Shown piece by piece: positions 48,373 to 62,660 of a stretch of DNA of 64,000 bases. The translations under genes and the position numbers were made by a program. The stretch comes from Coffea arabica (Eukaryota; Streptophyta; Magnoliopsida; Gentianales; Rubiaceae), in NCBI RefSeq assembly GCF_036785885.1, contig NC_092312.1:20912001-20976000 (forward strand), given 5' to 3'. Every line of letters starts with the position of its first letter. The first letter of the stretch is position 1. Under the pieces are notes generated by a model, which was given only the letters and a program-made list of their open reading frames with translations, searched no databases and had not been told where the DNA came from.

Positions 48373-49762
48373 TTATTGATTATTAATTATTTTACACTAC
48401 TTTGCATTTTAAATTAAACGCTTCGTAATGGTCTTAGTTTTTCTGGAGAATACTATTTATATATATTATTATGACAGCGTGCACTCTTTTGATGTTTGAC
48501 GAGAGTCAGTAGTGGCATGAGGTTTTAATCTAAATCTAATGCATTACGTGTTTTTGCTATGTTGGACTTGGCTACTAATTATTTTACGCTGAGGTTGTTT
48601 CTTTTATTTTGGTAACGGAGAAGATAAATTTTATGGAATGATGCAACAGTTGACAAGATATTCGCGAGTGAGTGACAATTAATATTTTTTTTGTTTTACC
48701 AAGGATGAAAATTCTTTTGCAACGTAACGTGTTCGGGTTCGCGCAAGCTTTTTAAGCTGCTCCGATCGTGCATGATTTTTCACCGCACTAGCTACTAATG
48801 GAGTTCGTTAAATCGAGCTTCACGTTCGGGTCTCATTTGATCTTGTCGAGTAACAGATCCTGATTAATTTTGGTCATGCTTCGTGATAATTTACTCAGCT
48901 CGTTCCCGAAACAATTTACCAAAGCCCAAGGCCCGAATGGAATTGTTCCCAGTTCCCACCCACCTGAATCTTTAATTTACTTTTTTGTAGCTGTTTTTCA
49001 GCCGGTCGCCGAGCGCAAAAGACAGTCACAATCAAAATTATTGCAACCATACCACACAGCCATGATGATGACGATGATGGTACGAACCCCACATTATAGG
49101 ATTATCATGTTGAATTTGGGTTCTGCTTTGCCCTTGACTAAAATCTCTCCTGAACAACAAAAGCTAGGCTAAGGAGGACATGCACCATTTTCCACTCAAT
49201 GCTCAGCCAAATAGGCGCAATCCGCCGTCATCCAGTCTCTCCTCAGAAACGAACTTCCTATATTTCACTACGAAGGCAGGCAAGAAGACATTAGCCAGTT
49301 TGGACGCTAGATTTGCTGATGGAAGAACGGCAGTAAAACAGAGCGAGGCGAAATCATTCCTTAACCTAACCAGGAACCGCATAGCATTGAGAAACCTAGT
49401 CTTCACCGTCAGTAACAGAAACGCAACCCAGAGGGCAACAGATAAACTACCGACAATAAGCAACCAAAAACATTAATCTGATGTCAAAAGACTAAGCAAG
49501 CAAAATGGAGATGAAACATCTCCCTTCGCAAAAATTAAGAGAAAAACATCAATTAAACAAAAAAAAAAAAAAAAAAAAAAAAGCCAACCAGATTTTAAGA
49601 CCCAGCAACATACAAGACATCAAAGCCGCCCCTCTAAACTAGATTCAGGTAGAAAGCAAAAGAAAAATACGTATAGAAAACAATGAAAAACCCCTGTGGT
49701 GCTTTAAAGCTGTTCTGACAACTAAATCGCCTTTTTAAGAGGCGCTTTGTCTTCTATCTAGT
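48373..49762. other. Spacer between MADS and ECT genes
   Basis: This contains the 3' flank of the MADS gene and of the ECT gene, which converge. ORFs at 49180-49476 (+) and 49203-49463 (-) overlap each other. Neither has a family match I recognise, and the minus frame lacks an ATG at its start. A poly-A run lies at 49,559-49,582. Confidence 0.45.
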
Positions 49763-52700
49763 TCACACAGTGCTCTTCAGCGGGAGAGGAGGATTAAGTG
49801 AGAGGTCTTTTGTGAGATTGACTAATGATGGCATCAAATCCGTCCCATTTGTCTTGCAGCCTTCCTTAAGGGGCTTCTGCAAACCAAAATAAGAATTGGT
49901 TGTTAAAATGTATACATTAACAACACCCCCCCCCCAAAAAAAAGGGATAGGGCCATGGGGAAACTAATCTAAACACTAAATTATACATCCATCACTTCAT
50001 TTACAGTTGTCTCGGAGTTAGAACAAGACATTGCTTTCAATTAACAAAAGGGCACACCCCATGGATTGTTGTCCCCCATCAAGCCCCCCATCTTGGATGA
50101 AAATAAATTCAGTTTCAAGCTTCAAAACATGGTCTACAGAAAACATCTAGAAATGATTACACAGAATATTTACTGCAGCAGAGGATGCAGTTAGAGACTC
50201 GGGGGAAATACCAAACTCAATTCATATTACATTAACACCCAGAAATATTGACATGATTCTGTCTATTTTTGGGCACAGAGAGAGAGAGAGAGACTGACTG
50301 GACTATCATCCTCCTTGAGTACATCAGTCTGAAGAGTTGGCTTTGTGCTTCTATGGGCTTTTAGCGACTTCTCCCGACCTCCGTAGAACTTGAAATCATC
50401 TAACAGTGACGTCTTAGCAGAATAACTTTTGAAGATGCTGAGCATTTCTAACCCTTGCTTCAGTCCAATCTGAAATAGAAGCGATATAGAAAAGCAATTT
50501 TATACTCCAAAAGTAAAGGAATAAAGACAAAACACTTTCATCTTTGGACACAATATAATATAACCATACATGTATGCATACAAAAGCACCTACAATATGA
50601 AAGCTTAATTATACAAATGAACTCATAATAAAAAAAAGAACTAAGTGCTACCTCCTGAGTGTCCCTGCTGTAGGTAACAGCCCTGTTATCATTGTTTTCC
50701 AAGATTATGTGCCGCAACAGACTATTGGGGACATCTTTAACTATGTGCCACTTGACAGGGAAGAACCCATTCCACTTGTCAAGCTGCCAAAAGTCCATGT
50801 TTTTGTTAAAGTCGACCTGCCCAACCATCTCAGCTACACCTAGAAACTGTCCACTACCATTCACCTGGAAACGAAGTGTAAACAGATTAGAAAAACCAAT
50901 CATTGCACAATAAACAATAAGACACAAATTATTTGGTAAATGGCACACAAACAAATATACATGCGACAACATTTGAAAGATGTATTTACTCGAACAGATC
51001 CAGTAGATTATGAAATCCAAGAAACATCCTTAAGAAAGTATACACATAAACTCACTGAAAAGAACAGGAAAATTGGACATTTGGTGCCCTTTTCAGTTGC
51101 TTTAAACTCAGCATCACGGAAAGCAGCATCTAGTTTCTTGTTGCCATTTGGAGTGCTAGACCAGACATCATATTTAATGCATTTGTGAATATCATCTTCA
51201 CTGTATGACTTGATGACATAAAATTTTCCATTGTCATACTCGCATTGAAAATCCTCCAAATTGTATTTATCCCTCTGAACAGTCAGCTCTGCTTGTTCAT
51301 CATCAGCTGACAACTTTGAATGCTCACTCTTACCATTCGCCCTAGGACCACGGCTCAGCTCATTTGAAGCTTCATTTTCTCCTTCTCGCCTAAAATTACT
51401 TCTTGACCTAGATCTTTGATAGGTGTTCCAAACTCTACCATTTGGTTGGTAGTTCATTGGACCATAGTGCATATAAAGGCCTCTATTTTGGTTGCTGAAT
51501 GCAGACAACTTCCCAGCAGGGTAAACCCCATTCATATTCTCAATTGACGGGAAACCAGGACCTAACTGGAAGAGGAGACAAATTACAAAGTCGAATTACA
51601 AATTTCATGATGACAGAGTAACATATCATGCATGCAAAAAATGACTAAACAATTTATTGCGGCCTAGGTGACCCAGAAAAATATATTTAAAAAGTCCAAC
51701 TTTTCTCCCAAAGAACAAAAGGGACTAAAATACCACTAAATCAACAAAACCTTGGGCATAATACTAATTTCTGATTTCAAGCCCGCCTAGATGTAACCAC
51801 CAAGCGTGCAACTCATACCATATCTAACCACTTGCAATTACAAAAATCTTGTTGTAACTTGCATGTGAACTAGTCTTTTCAAATACTTAAACACGCATAC
51901 CAACAGATTCTCATAAAGAGCATACCTTGTTCAGTGGTTTGAGAGGTCTAGTGTGAGGGAAGGACTTGCAAAAATCAGATGGCAATGTAAATTTTCGAGC
52001 TTTTGAATTCAAAGGCACAGTTGATGAAGAATTAATTGTTTTTGAAGAGTTAATAACGCTCGAATTGACAGACTCATTCTGGCCAAAGGCAGCTTTTACA
52101 TCGTCAGTTTTGCTAACAACTCTATTCTTGACATCTCCAACATACATCGAATCCCATGTATGAGGTGGCAAGGCTTCAGATCCATATGAGACCGGTTGCT
52201 GAAAATATCCAGATGATACATAGGGGAGCTGTTCCCCATCAGCACCAATAAACCCAGTGTTGTAAGGATTATAGCCAGGCAAATAATAGAGCAGTGAGCT
52301 ATTGTCTGATGGGATACCCTGCAAATAAGCAAAAGTTAGATGTCACAGACTAGTGCTCTGGCATATAAAGTTAAAGAAGAAAAAAATGCACGCTAGAACA
52401 TACTGAGTAACCACCACCCATGGCAAGATAACCTTGATCATCCAATTGATTAAAGGTTCCATTATACCCTGCAAAAACAGAAAAATGAATTGACGAAATG
52501 TAAGACTCAACAAAAAGAAAAGCACCCTACAACATAACCAGATTGCCCTGGATTTGTTACAAAGAAGGCATTAGATACGTGTACCCACAACCTCCCCAGT
52601 ACCAGTTCCTTTCAATTGTCTTGTTCTTGATCTATTCATTTTCCCATTGCATCATATTGATCTGCTAGGAATTCACAAGACCTATGAAGCCACTTAGTTT

Positions 52701-53883
52701 TGAGTTCCATAACGCCCTTGTTCCAATGGATTACTATATACTACATGCATACACTTTTATGACAAAGTCTAACATCCTCATGTGCCATTTCATTAGAAAT
52801 ATGTTTTAATGCATACTGAGTGGGGGTTAATCATATGACAATGTGCAAACCATGAGATACTCTTAACAAGTGCAAATAAATGCAGTACTCACAGCTTATG
52901 TTTAGGAAAAATAGGTCTCAGAAGATAGAACAGCCATATGTCTCATTTTACTCAAAAATAATGTATGACACAATTGAAAATAATTTATGAAGGACAATAC
53001 TGTGCAATTGAAAAAATAATGATGAGCTCAGGTACTGGCATATCCCTTCATATTTGATATACTTGCAAAACAAAGAAAAAAGGTTGAATATTCAGTTTTC
53101 CATCCAAAGAAGGCATCAAAAGACAGGCATATGCTCTGTTCACTCCTTCCATCTTATGACAAGTTAAAAGCATTGTAACAGTTTGAAAACTCAGAGAAGG
53201 GGGAGGGACAACACCCAAATGCTCAAGTCCTGAAATTATCCTAATTCAAAACTAAAAGTTTTTTCCCAACACTGGCTAACCTGAAATCAAAAAGAACCGT
53301 ATTTAGTAACAGAACCCATGCAATATCTGACCTGGGTAGTAATAATTGTAACAGCTAGTGGGTGGATAATAAACACCTTGCTCTGCATCTAAATTTTGAT
53401 TGTCACCCTTGAGGCCAGTTGTAACATCCCCCAAAGTAGGCAAAGGAGAAGCCGTGTCAGAAGCTAATCCATTTTTGTTTGAAGCCTAAGGTGCAGAAGA
53501 AAACAAAAACCAAATATAAGCCAAAGAAATTACTTGGTGGCTTACGCATACACTTCCCTGGTTAAAATTTAATAAATGCATGCAACGTAAAACTACAACA
53601 TGTCGCTAGGATGAGTAAAATTTGCACGAGGAACAATACAACCTTATAACTTTATCAAAAAAAAAAAAAGACAATAGCCAACAGCAAAAGGCAAGATATA
53701 TAAAAATAAACCACTCAAAAAGGATGAGCGAAAAGAAAAGAGGGAAAAAACTATTTCGGACGCGAAGTGAGCAAGGAAAAAATACCAAGCATGCTCAAGT
53801 AAGCAATGGTAGGGGGGCCACAGGCTTACCATATCTTTCTCAGGTTTAACAGCAGCGGAATCAGGCTTCAGACCTTGAACCAT
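49763..53883 (-). CDS. ECT-type YTH-domain m6A reader
   Basis: Eight coding exons on the minus strand: 53883..53830, 53485..53332, 52468..52404, 52318..51926, 51565..51056, 50864..50652, 50469..50299 and 49876..49763. Phases agree and give 557 residues. The protein binds N6-methyladenosine in cytoplasmic mRNA. Residues 1-330 are disordered and rich in Tyr, Pro, Gly, Asn and Ser ([28 protein letters not shown]), as in plant ECT proteins. The YTH domain covers about 335-465: [20 protein letters not shown], the cage Trp in DVWSSTPNG (about W357), FLGVAEMVG, and [20 protein letters not shown] with the other cage tryptophans. The C-terminus [16 protein letters not shown] is characteristic of the family. 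A 5' leader intron (about 55,203 to just before 53,883) precedes the ATG. The ECT number cannot be fixed by eye. Exon 7's donor (CCA|GTCAGT) is the weakest call. Confidence 0.92.
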
Positions 53884-55400
53884 TTGCTCAGCTGTAGAAT
53901 AAAGTTAAAGAGTAACAATACCCTTTTCAGGAAGATAACAGTCAATTGCAAGGAACTTTTAGAGCATAAAAACTTGATTAATTGAAAGAAATTCTGTCAC
54001 TTTTCAATCAAAGCAAACATTAGATGACACATTAAAAGTTCCAAAAATATAAGCAGACTGTGTGATACACTGTAAATTCACCCAATGACTATCCATTAAC
54101 CATAGACAAAGGATACAATTCTCTATGATCCTCTCTCCAGCCATTTGCGATCTTCAAAATCAAAATCCTTGCCTACAACCAAGTACAACTCAGCAGGAAA
54201 GATCACTGGGAATGAAGCAGAGTAACAACAAAGCGGCACAGACACCAAACAAGTAAACTTGTGGCGTTGTTTCCAATCAGATATTTCTTTTCAATAAGGA
54301 AATAATTCTTCTGAAATATCATAAACTGAAAGTCAATCCTCCTCCCAAATTTTTAAAAGCAGAATACTTCTTTTCTTTAAAAAGGGCAGAATAGTTAACA
54401 AAAAGAGAAAGATAACAATTAAACGTAAATAAAAAAGAGCATAAGGAGTATCCATGACAATAGAGATTCTGTCCTACCCTCTTGCAGAAAAGAAAATTAA
54501 AAATTCCTCGCTCCTTTTACTAAACAAATTTGGATATTAATCGGGTCGTGATGGTGCGACAGAAAAGCAGAACATTCCCAAGTAGTAATAAGCCCCACAC
54601 ACTCGAAACATATTTGATAAAGACAACCCGATTACTCCATGCCATAAATCAAAATTAAAAAAAAAAAAAAACTATTTCTAGTTACCCACCAACAAGATTA
54701 TTTCCTAAGAGATCTTTCTTAGTTTTCAAAAACAACGGAAGCCACAAAACCAGCAAGTCAACCATCCAATAAAAATCCCCCAAGATATTAAGACCAAAAT
54801 GGAAAAAAATAAATTTAATCAGTTTTACCTCTTTCAAAAAAAGAAAAAAACACAGAGAGAGAGAGAAGCAAATAACGAACCAACAAAACAAACTTCATCG
54901 TTTCTCCCAGCAGAACAAAGGAAAAACAAAAGAAAATAATTTACTATTTTGCATTTCTAGCAAAATCGTCATTCACTATTAAAAAATAAACTTATTTCAC
55001 AAATCAAATCTAAAAACAATTAAGCATTTCTTACTAAACATTAAAAAAAAAAGCATGCAAAAATCAAAACAGTAGAAACCGCAAAAAAGAACATAAACAA
55101 GTAGTCAACTAGTGCCTCAACTCTGTGCAGTGAAACAAAAAACCTGCGTGATTATGACTAAAAAAGAAATCCTAAGAAAAAAGACAGGTAAAGTAGATCT
55201 AACCTAGCAGAAGGGACCGAAAAGAGTCAACAAAGCAGAACGGCTGATCGGAACCCTAACACCTCAGACTCTGATCCGGAAGGATTTAAGGAGCTGGCGG
55301 TAGTACGGAAAACCGCTTCGGGGGTTTAAAAGCGGTTTCCCGTGGGGAGAGGCAGAGAAGGAAAAGGGGGAGAAAAATGGCAGCGTGGAAGTATATAAGA
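53884..55400 (-). promoter_or_regulatory. 5' leader intron and promoter of the ECT gene
   Basis: A non-coding first exon at about 55,370-55,204 ends in CTAG|GTTAGATC. It is followed by an AT-rich intron up to the acceptor just before the ATG at 53883. A TATATA at 55,392-55,397 could serve as the core promoter. No other gene lies in the intron. Confidence 0.45.
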
Positions 55401-57767
55401 AAGGGAGGCGCGCGGAGAGCGTGATGAGACACTGTGGACTAACCCTTGATGCTCTTCATCTGACGGCTGCTTTTGCTTTCTTAGTTTAGGAGACTAAATG
55501 TGGGCGGTTGGATCACATATAAGATGGTCCTGAACATCGATGACTTTTCTTTCATTTTCTTTTTCCTTTTTTTATTTTTCCCTCCTTTTTTTGTCCTTTT
55601 TTAGTGTTTGAGGGGGAAGGGATTGTAGACTAATTTAATTTCGAATGGGACCATGGTCCATGAAGATGGGCGGGGTTTGGTGGTACGGGCAATGTAACGA
55701 ATCAGGTTCACCTCATTTACATCTTTTCAGCTTGAGGGTCATTATTGTGGTTCAAATTGCAAACTAATCAAGTGGCTCGTGATCAATTTGAATTCGAGTT
55801 CCGTTAACATCAAATTCGAGTTGACTTCGAACTGATCAAGTCAAACTTGATTTTAAAGATATTCATCTCGTTAACTTGCAAGTTGGTTCGATTATATATA
55901 TATATATATATTTTTTATTTTAATAATAAAATTACATATATATATATATTCCTCATATTTTATGAATTGTTAAGAAAATTTATTATTTTATTTATTTTTT
56001 TTAAATAATTATTTTATATTTTTTTAAGTTTGAACTTTGCATTTTGAATTCATCGATCTTGAACTCAAGTTTGAATTTCATAAAACGAAATTGAAACTTG
56101 TCGATTAGGCCAAATCTCGACTAGACTTGTTTGCACCCCTATCGTGGGTTCGATATAGTGATAATAACAAGGTAAAAGGGATTATAAGTAGCATGTTTTA
56201 ATTCAAAACCTTTGAAAAACAAAATGGGTTTCGTACAATACAGATGGAATGGAAGTCCAACAGGAAGAGTGTACGTTCAAATTCTCCATTTTTTTCTTTT
56301 CCCATTGCAAGGTTTAAAGTCTCCTTTAAAAATGCTATATTCATAGTGTTACATCTCAAAACTACTCGTTCCATGATGAATTTTATGCCGACTAATTTTA
56401 GTCCTTGTACAAGATGTAAAATAGTCTTCCTTACAATTTTTTTTTTTAAACTTTCACTTACAGTGGGCTTGGATGGGAAAAAAAAAACTATAGAAAATAA
56501 AGGATTTTGCTAGAAATATTACAAATCATTTATTTGTAAGTCTTTTGAGTGAGAGAAAAGAAAATAATGGAAGGTTTTGTATCATATTTTTTTAATGATC
56601 CACAATCTTTTCCTGAAATGAAAGGAGAGGAAAACTTAAAACACTTGTACAACTGCTTATGAAGTATCATATTTGTCCCTCAAACATTATACATATTAAA
56701 AAAAGGGCATGGATAATTTAGTAAAAGGCTAAAATGAATGATATTTTCCTTTCAAAACTCCCAAACAACACAACGAGAGTTTATATTCCATTCTCTTCTC
56801 TTCCAGCTTTCTCACATTTTTTTTTTCTATCGTAAACTCCCAAACTAGTCATTATCGTCTTTCATCATAATTTCTTTATATTTTTATCAAATTTTTTTTT
56901 AATGTGATAGGCCCGTAAGAATGACTAAAAAAGAAGCATAGAACGAACAAAAATACCGAAAAGTTAATAAATAAAGGCATTCATCAGCCCATCTTTCCAA
57001 GCCCATTCTGTTAACGCCTGACATTCTTTCCTTCTAAGCGTCTTGGGCTCCATTGGTTGACCAATTGAGCCCAAAGTCTAGATTCTAATGCACCCCTTGT
57101 GTTTACCACAAGCCTAATATGAGTGTTTTTCGAGTGAATTAGGGCCCCAAAATAGGGAAATTAATATTTGTCCTCCCTATCATGGAGTATTGGAAGCTAA
57201 TCGAAGAGTGTAAATATCATTCATTTCTCCAAAAACAGCTCGTGGCAATAAAAGAATTAGAGGCATCTGTTTGTTTGGATTGGCCTGATTTCAAATAAAA
57301 AAAATTTACTTCACAAATTTCAATCACCTTTTTATCTCACACACATCACATCACATCACAAAAAGTGCTACAGTAATTATTTCAAATAAATCATTCAAAT
57401 TATTTATAACGCGAACAGTCATTAAACTCAGTAAACACTAATTATTGAAAAATGTCAACGGTGAGGAACACAAACCTCTTTCAATTAATTAAAATGCAAT
57501 ATTTGTATATATATATATATATATATAGTATGTTACAAGGTTGGAATGACATGATGGCCATTTAATTAAGATCACAAAATATCTCTACATGAGGAAACTA
57601 CCCAGTACCTACCTAACAACTGTCGAGATTATTCCCATGTACTCCTATGATCACTAAAAAGAGAAGAACAAACTTGTAACAAAATCAACCCATGTTTAAA
57701 AAAAAAAAAAAAAAAAAACCCTTAAAATAGAGGGGGGACAAAAAAGGTCAGAAGATTTTTCATCAAA
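55401..57767. other. Spacer with repeat relics
   Basis: No gene is recognised. At about 55,740-56,145 a TCGAGTT/CAAGTTTGA-rich segment ends in 'gacttgtttgcacccct' and surrounds a TA microsatellite (55,891-55,910), resembling a dispersed non-autonomous repeat. At about 57,270-57,430 the sequence runs from tttgtttggattggcctg through 'cacatcacatcacaaaaag' to tgctacagtaattatttc, similar to miniature elements common in asterid genomes. A TA repeat lies at 57,507-57,527. Confidence 0.4.
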
Positions 57768-60700
57768 CTAAAGTCTCCTGTCGAAATTTTGGGCAGGTTT
57801 CTCTTTGAGATCAGGATTCTTTTGGCGCTGCGGAAAAGTGATCAGTGAAGAAGAGGAGGAAGAAGAAGAAGATTGAGTGCGATAATCAGGGGGGGTGGAT
57901 GAAAATTGGCGAGGAAATTCTGAGAGCATCTGAACAACTTCTCTCATGGTGGGGCGTTCAACGCTGTTTTCTTGAACGCAGAGCATGGCAATGAAGAACA
58001 AATGCATGGCTTCATCTTTTGGCACCGCGGTTGAGAGTCTCGGATCAACGATGCCGTCGACTTCTTCTCTTCTGCAATTGGTTGCCCTTCTGGCCCATTG
58101 CACAATATCTACGCCTTCGCCAAAATCACCCACCGGACGACGCCCGGTGATCAGCTCAAGCAGCACCACCCCGAAGCTGTACACATCGCTCTTCTCATCC
58201 ACTTTCAGCGTGTATGCATATTCTGCACCAAAATCAATCATGCGATGACCACCTTACGTTTGAAAAAAAAACAACAAACCCACCCTCCCTCCCAACTCTT
58301 TTGATATAGAAGATGAAATCAAATCTTTTAACTTGCTTGAATTTCTTTACGACCCTCTCTCTCTAGCCAATTCACCTCCTAACTAATTGACGTTCATTCG
58401 TGCTAGAAAATGCAGCTTTTCTCAAATAATTTCCTGGCAAATGATGAATGTGTTTGGATAGCAGATATATATATATATATTTTTTTTTTTAAAAAAGACG
58501 CTATAGCACTATTTTTTTTATATGATGTATATAAAATAAAAAGATGATTTAAAAAATATATATTTGTGACATAATTTTAAAAAAAATTTACAAATACTTG
58601 CCACGGTCTCTTACAAACACTTTGATAGGTGTTGGGATGTTACCACTAGCGCCAAAAAAATTAAATAAAAAAATCAGTGTTAGAAGTTGTGGGGACGATA
58701 TGAGGCAGTGATGTACAGGCGTATACTTGGCGCCGGCGGCGAAAAAAGGATGTGCTGCGGATGTAGCTTTCACGGCATACGACGCTGTATTGATCTCTTT
58801 TGGTCAGGCACATCACATTGATTGACCCACTGAATTACGTTACGGATCATCCAAAGCACAAGTAATTGGACCCCACTGACTACCTCCGGCACAGAATTAA
58901 GCGTGGGGGTCCGCATTGGTCTCGTAATCCCAGTCCTCCTGATTCGACCCGATTACCCAAAAAAATCTCTCACAGCCTCACACATAATCTGTCACGGCTG
59001 CCTTTCCACCTCTGCCTTTAGCTAATCAAGTTCGCACGCCATTTCTTAATTTTGACTTATTAGGGAGCACTTGGCTTCTTTAGTTTTTTTTTTTTTTAAA
59101 AAAAAACCCAACAAAAATGGTTTGTTTGGTCAGTGAATTATTAGAAAATATTTATTTACTTGCATAATCGACACATTTTTTAACCATCATTTTATTTTAA
59201 ACTTTAAACGCATCACATCCAAAAAGTTGTTATAATAGTAGAAGCTGGAAGTTTTCCATAGATTACTGGGCACATTTCTTTCCAATAATAATGATTAGTA
59301 ATATTATTTATAAAGGTTTTTTTCTAATGGGTATATATACACATAAAATTTCAGATAATCTACAGTGTATATATACATACTAATAATTATTATTCTATCT
59401 TATATTTATATATATATATATTTTTTAATTAATCTTCTCTTTCCAAAAATCGAACATCTCAATTATATCTTAGCGGGTGCCTATTGATAGGTTGAACCTA
59501 TTTTTGATAGTTAATTTACAAGAAACTTAGACGGATCAAATATGAGCCTAAGCTAGATGCTAATTGAGGCAAATTTCGTTAAGCCATTCTGAGAAAGAAG
59601 GTTATCATGAGATGATCAACTGATGAAGGTTTATGGGGACGTACGTACCTGGGGCAATGTAACCATAGGACCCCGCAATTGCTGACATGCACTCGGAAGC
59701 ACCGCCATCCACCAAGAATTTGGCCAGCCCAAAATCAGCAACATGAGCTTCAAAGCTCGAATTCAACAATATGTTGTTGGATTTCACGTCACGATGAACA
59801 ATCAAAGGGAAGCAATCATGATGAAGATAGCACAGCCCTTTTGCAGCTTCTAGAGCAATTTTGTACCGCAGCTGCCACCCCAAAAACCCGCCTTTTTTAC
59901 CGTGCAATGCTTCTCCCAAGCTTCCATTTCTCATGTACTCGTACACCAGCAGATTTGTTTCCTTGTTTGAGCAAAAGGCAAGGAGTCTTACAATGTACCT
60001 GTGACGAATGTTACCCAAGGTTCGAATTTCGGCCCTAAAGCCGTGATCATGGGTGTTATTGTTCAAGCTGAGAAGCTTCTTAACTGCAATTTCCACCCCA
60101 TTTGGCATTTTGCCATGGTAGACTATGCCGGCACCTCCTCTGCCTATCACATTGCCATCTTTCACACATTCCAGGACGTCGGCAACAGTGAAATCCAGAG
60201 TTTGGAAGGCTGTCATTTTCCATGAATTTGAGCCATTTTTCTTGAATGACTTGGCCTTGATTATGGCTGCGGTTGCGAAGACTAGTGAACACATTAATAA
60301 GCCGAGGGCGAAGATTAGCTTGAATTCGCCATGAGACTTCCCTGTTGGACTTGCTACTGGGGTGGCATTGCAAGGATTGTTCAGTAAGGATCCACAGAGT
60401 TGAGGGTTTCCCGCAAATGAAGAAGCATTGAAGAATGCAAATTGGCCTGATTCGGGCAGCTTTCCAGAAAGATCATTGAAGGAAAAATCTGCAGTGGTGA
60501 GACTTTTCATTGAACCAATTGATTTCGGGATTGCCTCAGTCAGGTGGTTCCTTGATACATTCAAGTAGTTTAAGATTCTAATGCTTGAGATTTGGGCCGG
60601 AATTGAGCCAGACAGGTTGTTCTGGCTCAGGTCTAGATACGTTAGGTGAAGGCAATTACCAATTTCAACTGGGATTTCTCCAGAAAGAGCATTTGCGCTG

Positions 60701-62217
60701 AGGTCAAGCTTCACTACTTCTTGAAGTCCACCTATAGCAGGAGGTACTGGACCAGAAAATTCGTTTCCACCTAATGAAAGGATTTGGAGGGAAGAAAAAC
60801 TGGCAATAGAAAATGGTAACAAACCTGAAAGCTGATTGTTTGCAAGATTCAACTGAGCTAATTTAGTTGGGTTTGATGCATTCTCACCCTTTTCAATTAA
60901 GGTTCCAGACAACAAATTATTTTGCAACTCGAGCAAGTTTAAATCTGGCAAGTAAATGAGGCCATTTGGGATGCTACCATTAAAATAGTTCTGTCCTAAC
61001 CTGACTCTAACAAGGCTCGAACATGTTCCCAAGCCTTCTGGAATTGACCCAAAGAGAAAATTTTTGAAAAGAATCAAGATTCTAAGCTGTTTTGAGGCGC
61101 ACAAGTTTTGGGGGATAATACCAGTTAGCTTGTTTGAGGACAGGTCCAGCTCTTGAAGCCTCCGGTTTTGGCCTAGATTGTCTGGAATAGTGCCGGTAAA
61201 GTTGTTCTTCCAGAGATAAAGAACTTCCAGATTAGGATAGTCAGCAACAAAATCTGGTATCGAGCCATGCAATCTGTTCATGAAAAGATTCAGAAGCCGT
61301 AGCCGCCTGAGGTCAATGAGCTCGTATGGGATCTCCCCAACAAGTGCATTGCGAGAAAGATCAAGGGTGACCAGGCTTGTGAGGTTGCCTAATTGCTTTG
61401 GTATTGGACCAGATAGGGCATTGATGTCCAGAAAGAGAGTTTCAAGAGATTGCAAATTCCCTAACTGAGGAGGAATTGAACCATCCAATTCACAATTTGT
61501 GAGATCCAAAGTGACCAGATTTTGCAGCTTCCCCAACTCTTTAGGAATACCACCCTCAAAGGCATTGAAGTAGCCCAGGTAAAGTTCTTTCAAGTTAGTC
61601 AGATTGCCCAATTCACCAGGAATCCTACCTTGAAGATTATTTCCTGCAAGTTCTAAGTACTCTAATCCAATCATTTCGCCATACCTTGCTGGAATTTCAC
61701 CGGAAAAATAATTTCCACCCAAATCTAAGTGCCTGAGGTTCTTCAAGCTCAGCACTCCAAGAGGAAGAGAAGCAGAGAAATTGTTATTGTAGGTATCGAA
61801 CACTTGTAAATTGGCTAAAGTTGAGTAGTTCCAGTCAAGATGTCCAATGAACTGATTGTTAGATATGTTCAGAGATCGCAGACTGCTCATATTCTCAATT
61901 CTGATTTCACCAGTGAAATTGTTGCCGTCAAGATTGAGCTCCATCAGCTTGTCAAGGCTTGAAATAACAGGGGAAACAGAGCCATAAAGGTTCATGTTGG
62001 ATATATTGAGGGCCACTACTCGTCCATGGAAGCATTTGATTCCTGTCCATGAACATAAAGAGTTCTGGTCAGAAGTGTTCCAAGTGTCAATGGCTGGATT
62101 GGAGAACTCGAATCGTTCTTTGAGAGTGACTAAGGCATGAAAATCAGTAAGAAGAGAAGAAGAAGAAACAGCAGTGCCTACAATAGAGAAGAGTGTCAGG
62201 TATAGGAATGGCACCAT
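57768..62217 (-). CDS. BAM3: BAM3-like LRR receptor-like kinase
   Basis: Two exons on the minus strand, 62217..59649 and 58222..57768 (phase-1 intron of 1,426 bp), give 1,007 residues. It is a plasma-membrane receptor of the CLAVATA1/BAM clade, expected to bind CLE peptides. Features in order: a signal peptide ([20 protein letters not shown]), an LRRNT cap with [10 protein letters not shown], and about 20 leucine-rich repeats (residues about 75-610) containing [20 protein letters not shown], the family's island-like repeat. Then come a C-terminal cap (NPQLCG...PCN), a transmembrane helix about 633-656 ([20 protein letters not shown]) and a kinase from about 690. The kinase has [13 protein letters not shown], an RD-type HRDVKSNN (about 808), DFGLAKF and [11 protein letters not shown] across the intron. 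The tail is Ser-rich (nine Ser). The FRLHG-like order, [17 protein letters not shown] start and single intron before APE match BAM3 better than BAM1/2 or CLV1. The ATG MVPFLYL was chosen over an upstream non-ATG extension because it opens the signal peptide. Confidence 0.92.
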
Positions 62218-62660
62218 AGTTTTGCTGGATAAATTCTTTTCAAGGAAAGTAATGAGTTTGGAAGGACTTGGAGAAGAAACAAAGGATTTTAAGACTGAGG
62301 ATTTTGGAAAAGTACAAATGGAAAGTTGAGGGAATCTGAGAAACCTCAAGTTTATACTGATTGAAAGAATCAAACATCTTGAGAGAAAGAGGCTTCAAAA
62401 TCAAGGAAGAAGCTAAGCCCCCCCACCCCCCCTTTTCTCCTCCTCAGCTTTTGCTTTTCTCTTCCAGTGAAGCGATTAAGATGATCAAAATTGGCAATAA
62501 ATAACAGTATATTTCTTGCAAGTTATGTAGCAAAGCCAAGAGGGGAAAGGAGAAGGAAGAGAAGGTTTTATTGTGAACTAAAGGAAGCGGCCGTTGGGCA
62601 ACAGAAATTTAAAGTTCAGATTATGGGTAAAGTAAAGGTGATTCTCCCAGTGTATTTATA
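62218..62660 (-). promoter_or_regulatory. 5' leader and TATA box of the BAM3-like gene
   Basis: TATAAATA on the minus strand (62660-62653) lies about 440 bp before the ATG and is the only good core promoter nearby. The intervening leader is purine-rich on the minus strand, with a C-run on plus (62,420-62,430). The assignment is positional. Confidence 0.35.

Noticed and set aside
49180-49476. Overlapping plus and minus ORFs between MADS and ECT genes
   Set aside because: The minus frame has a membrane-like hydrophobic stretch but no ATG at its start. The plus frame is composition-driven. Neither could be tied to a family or to splice sites.
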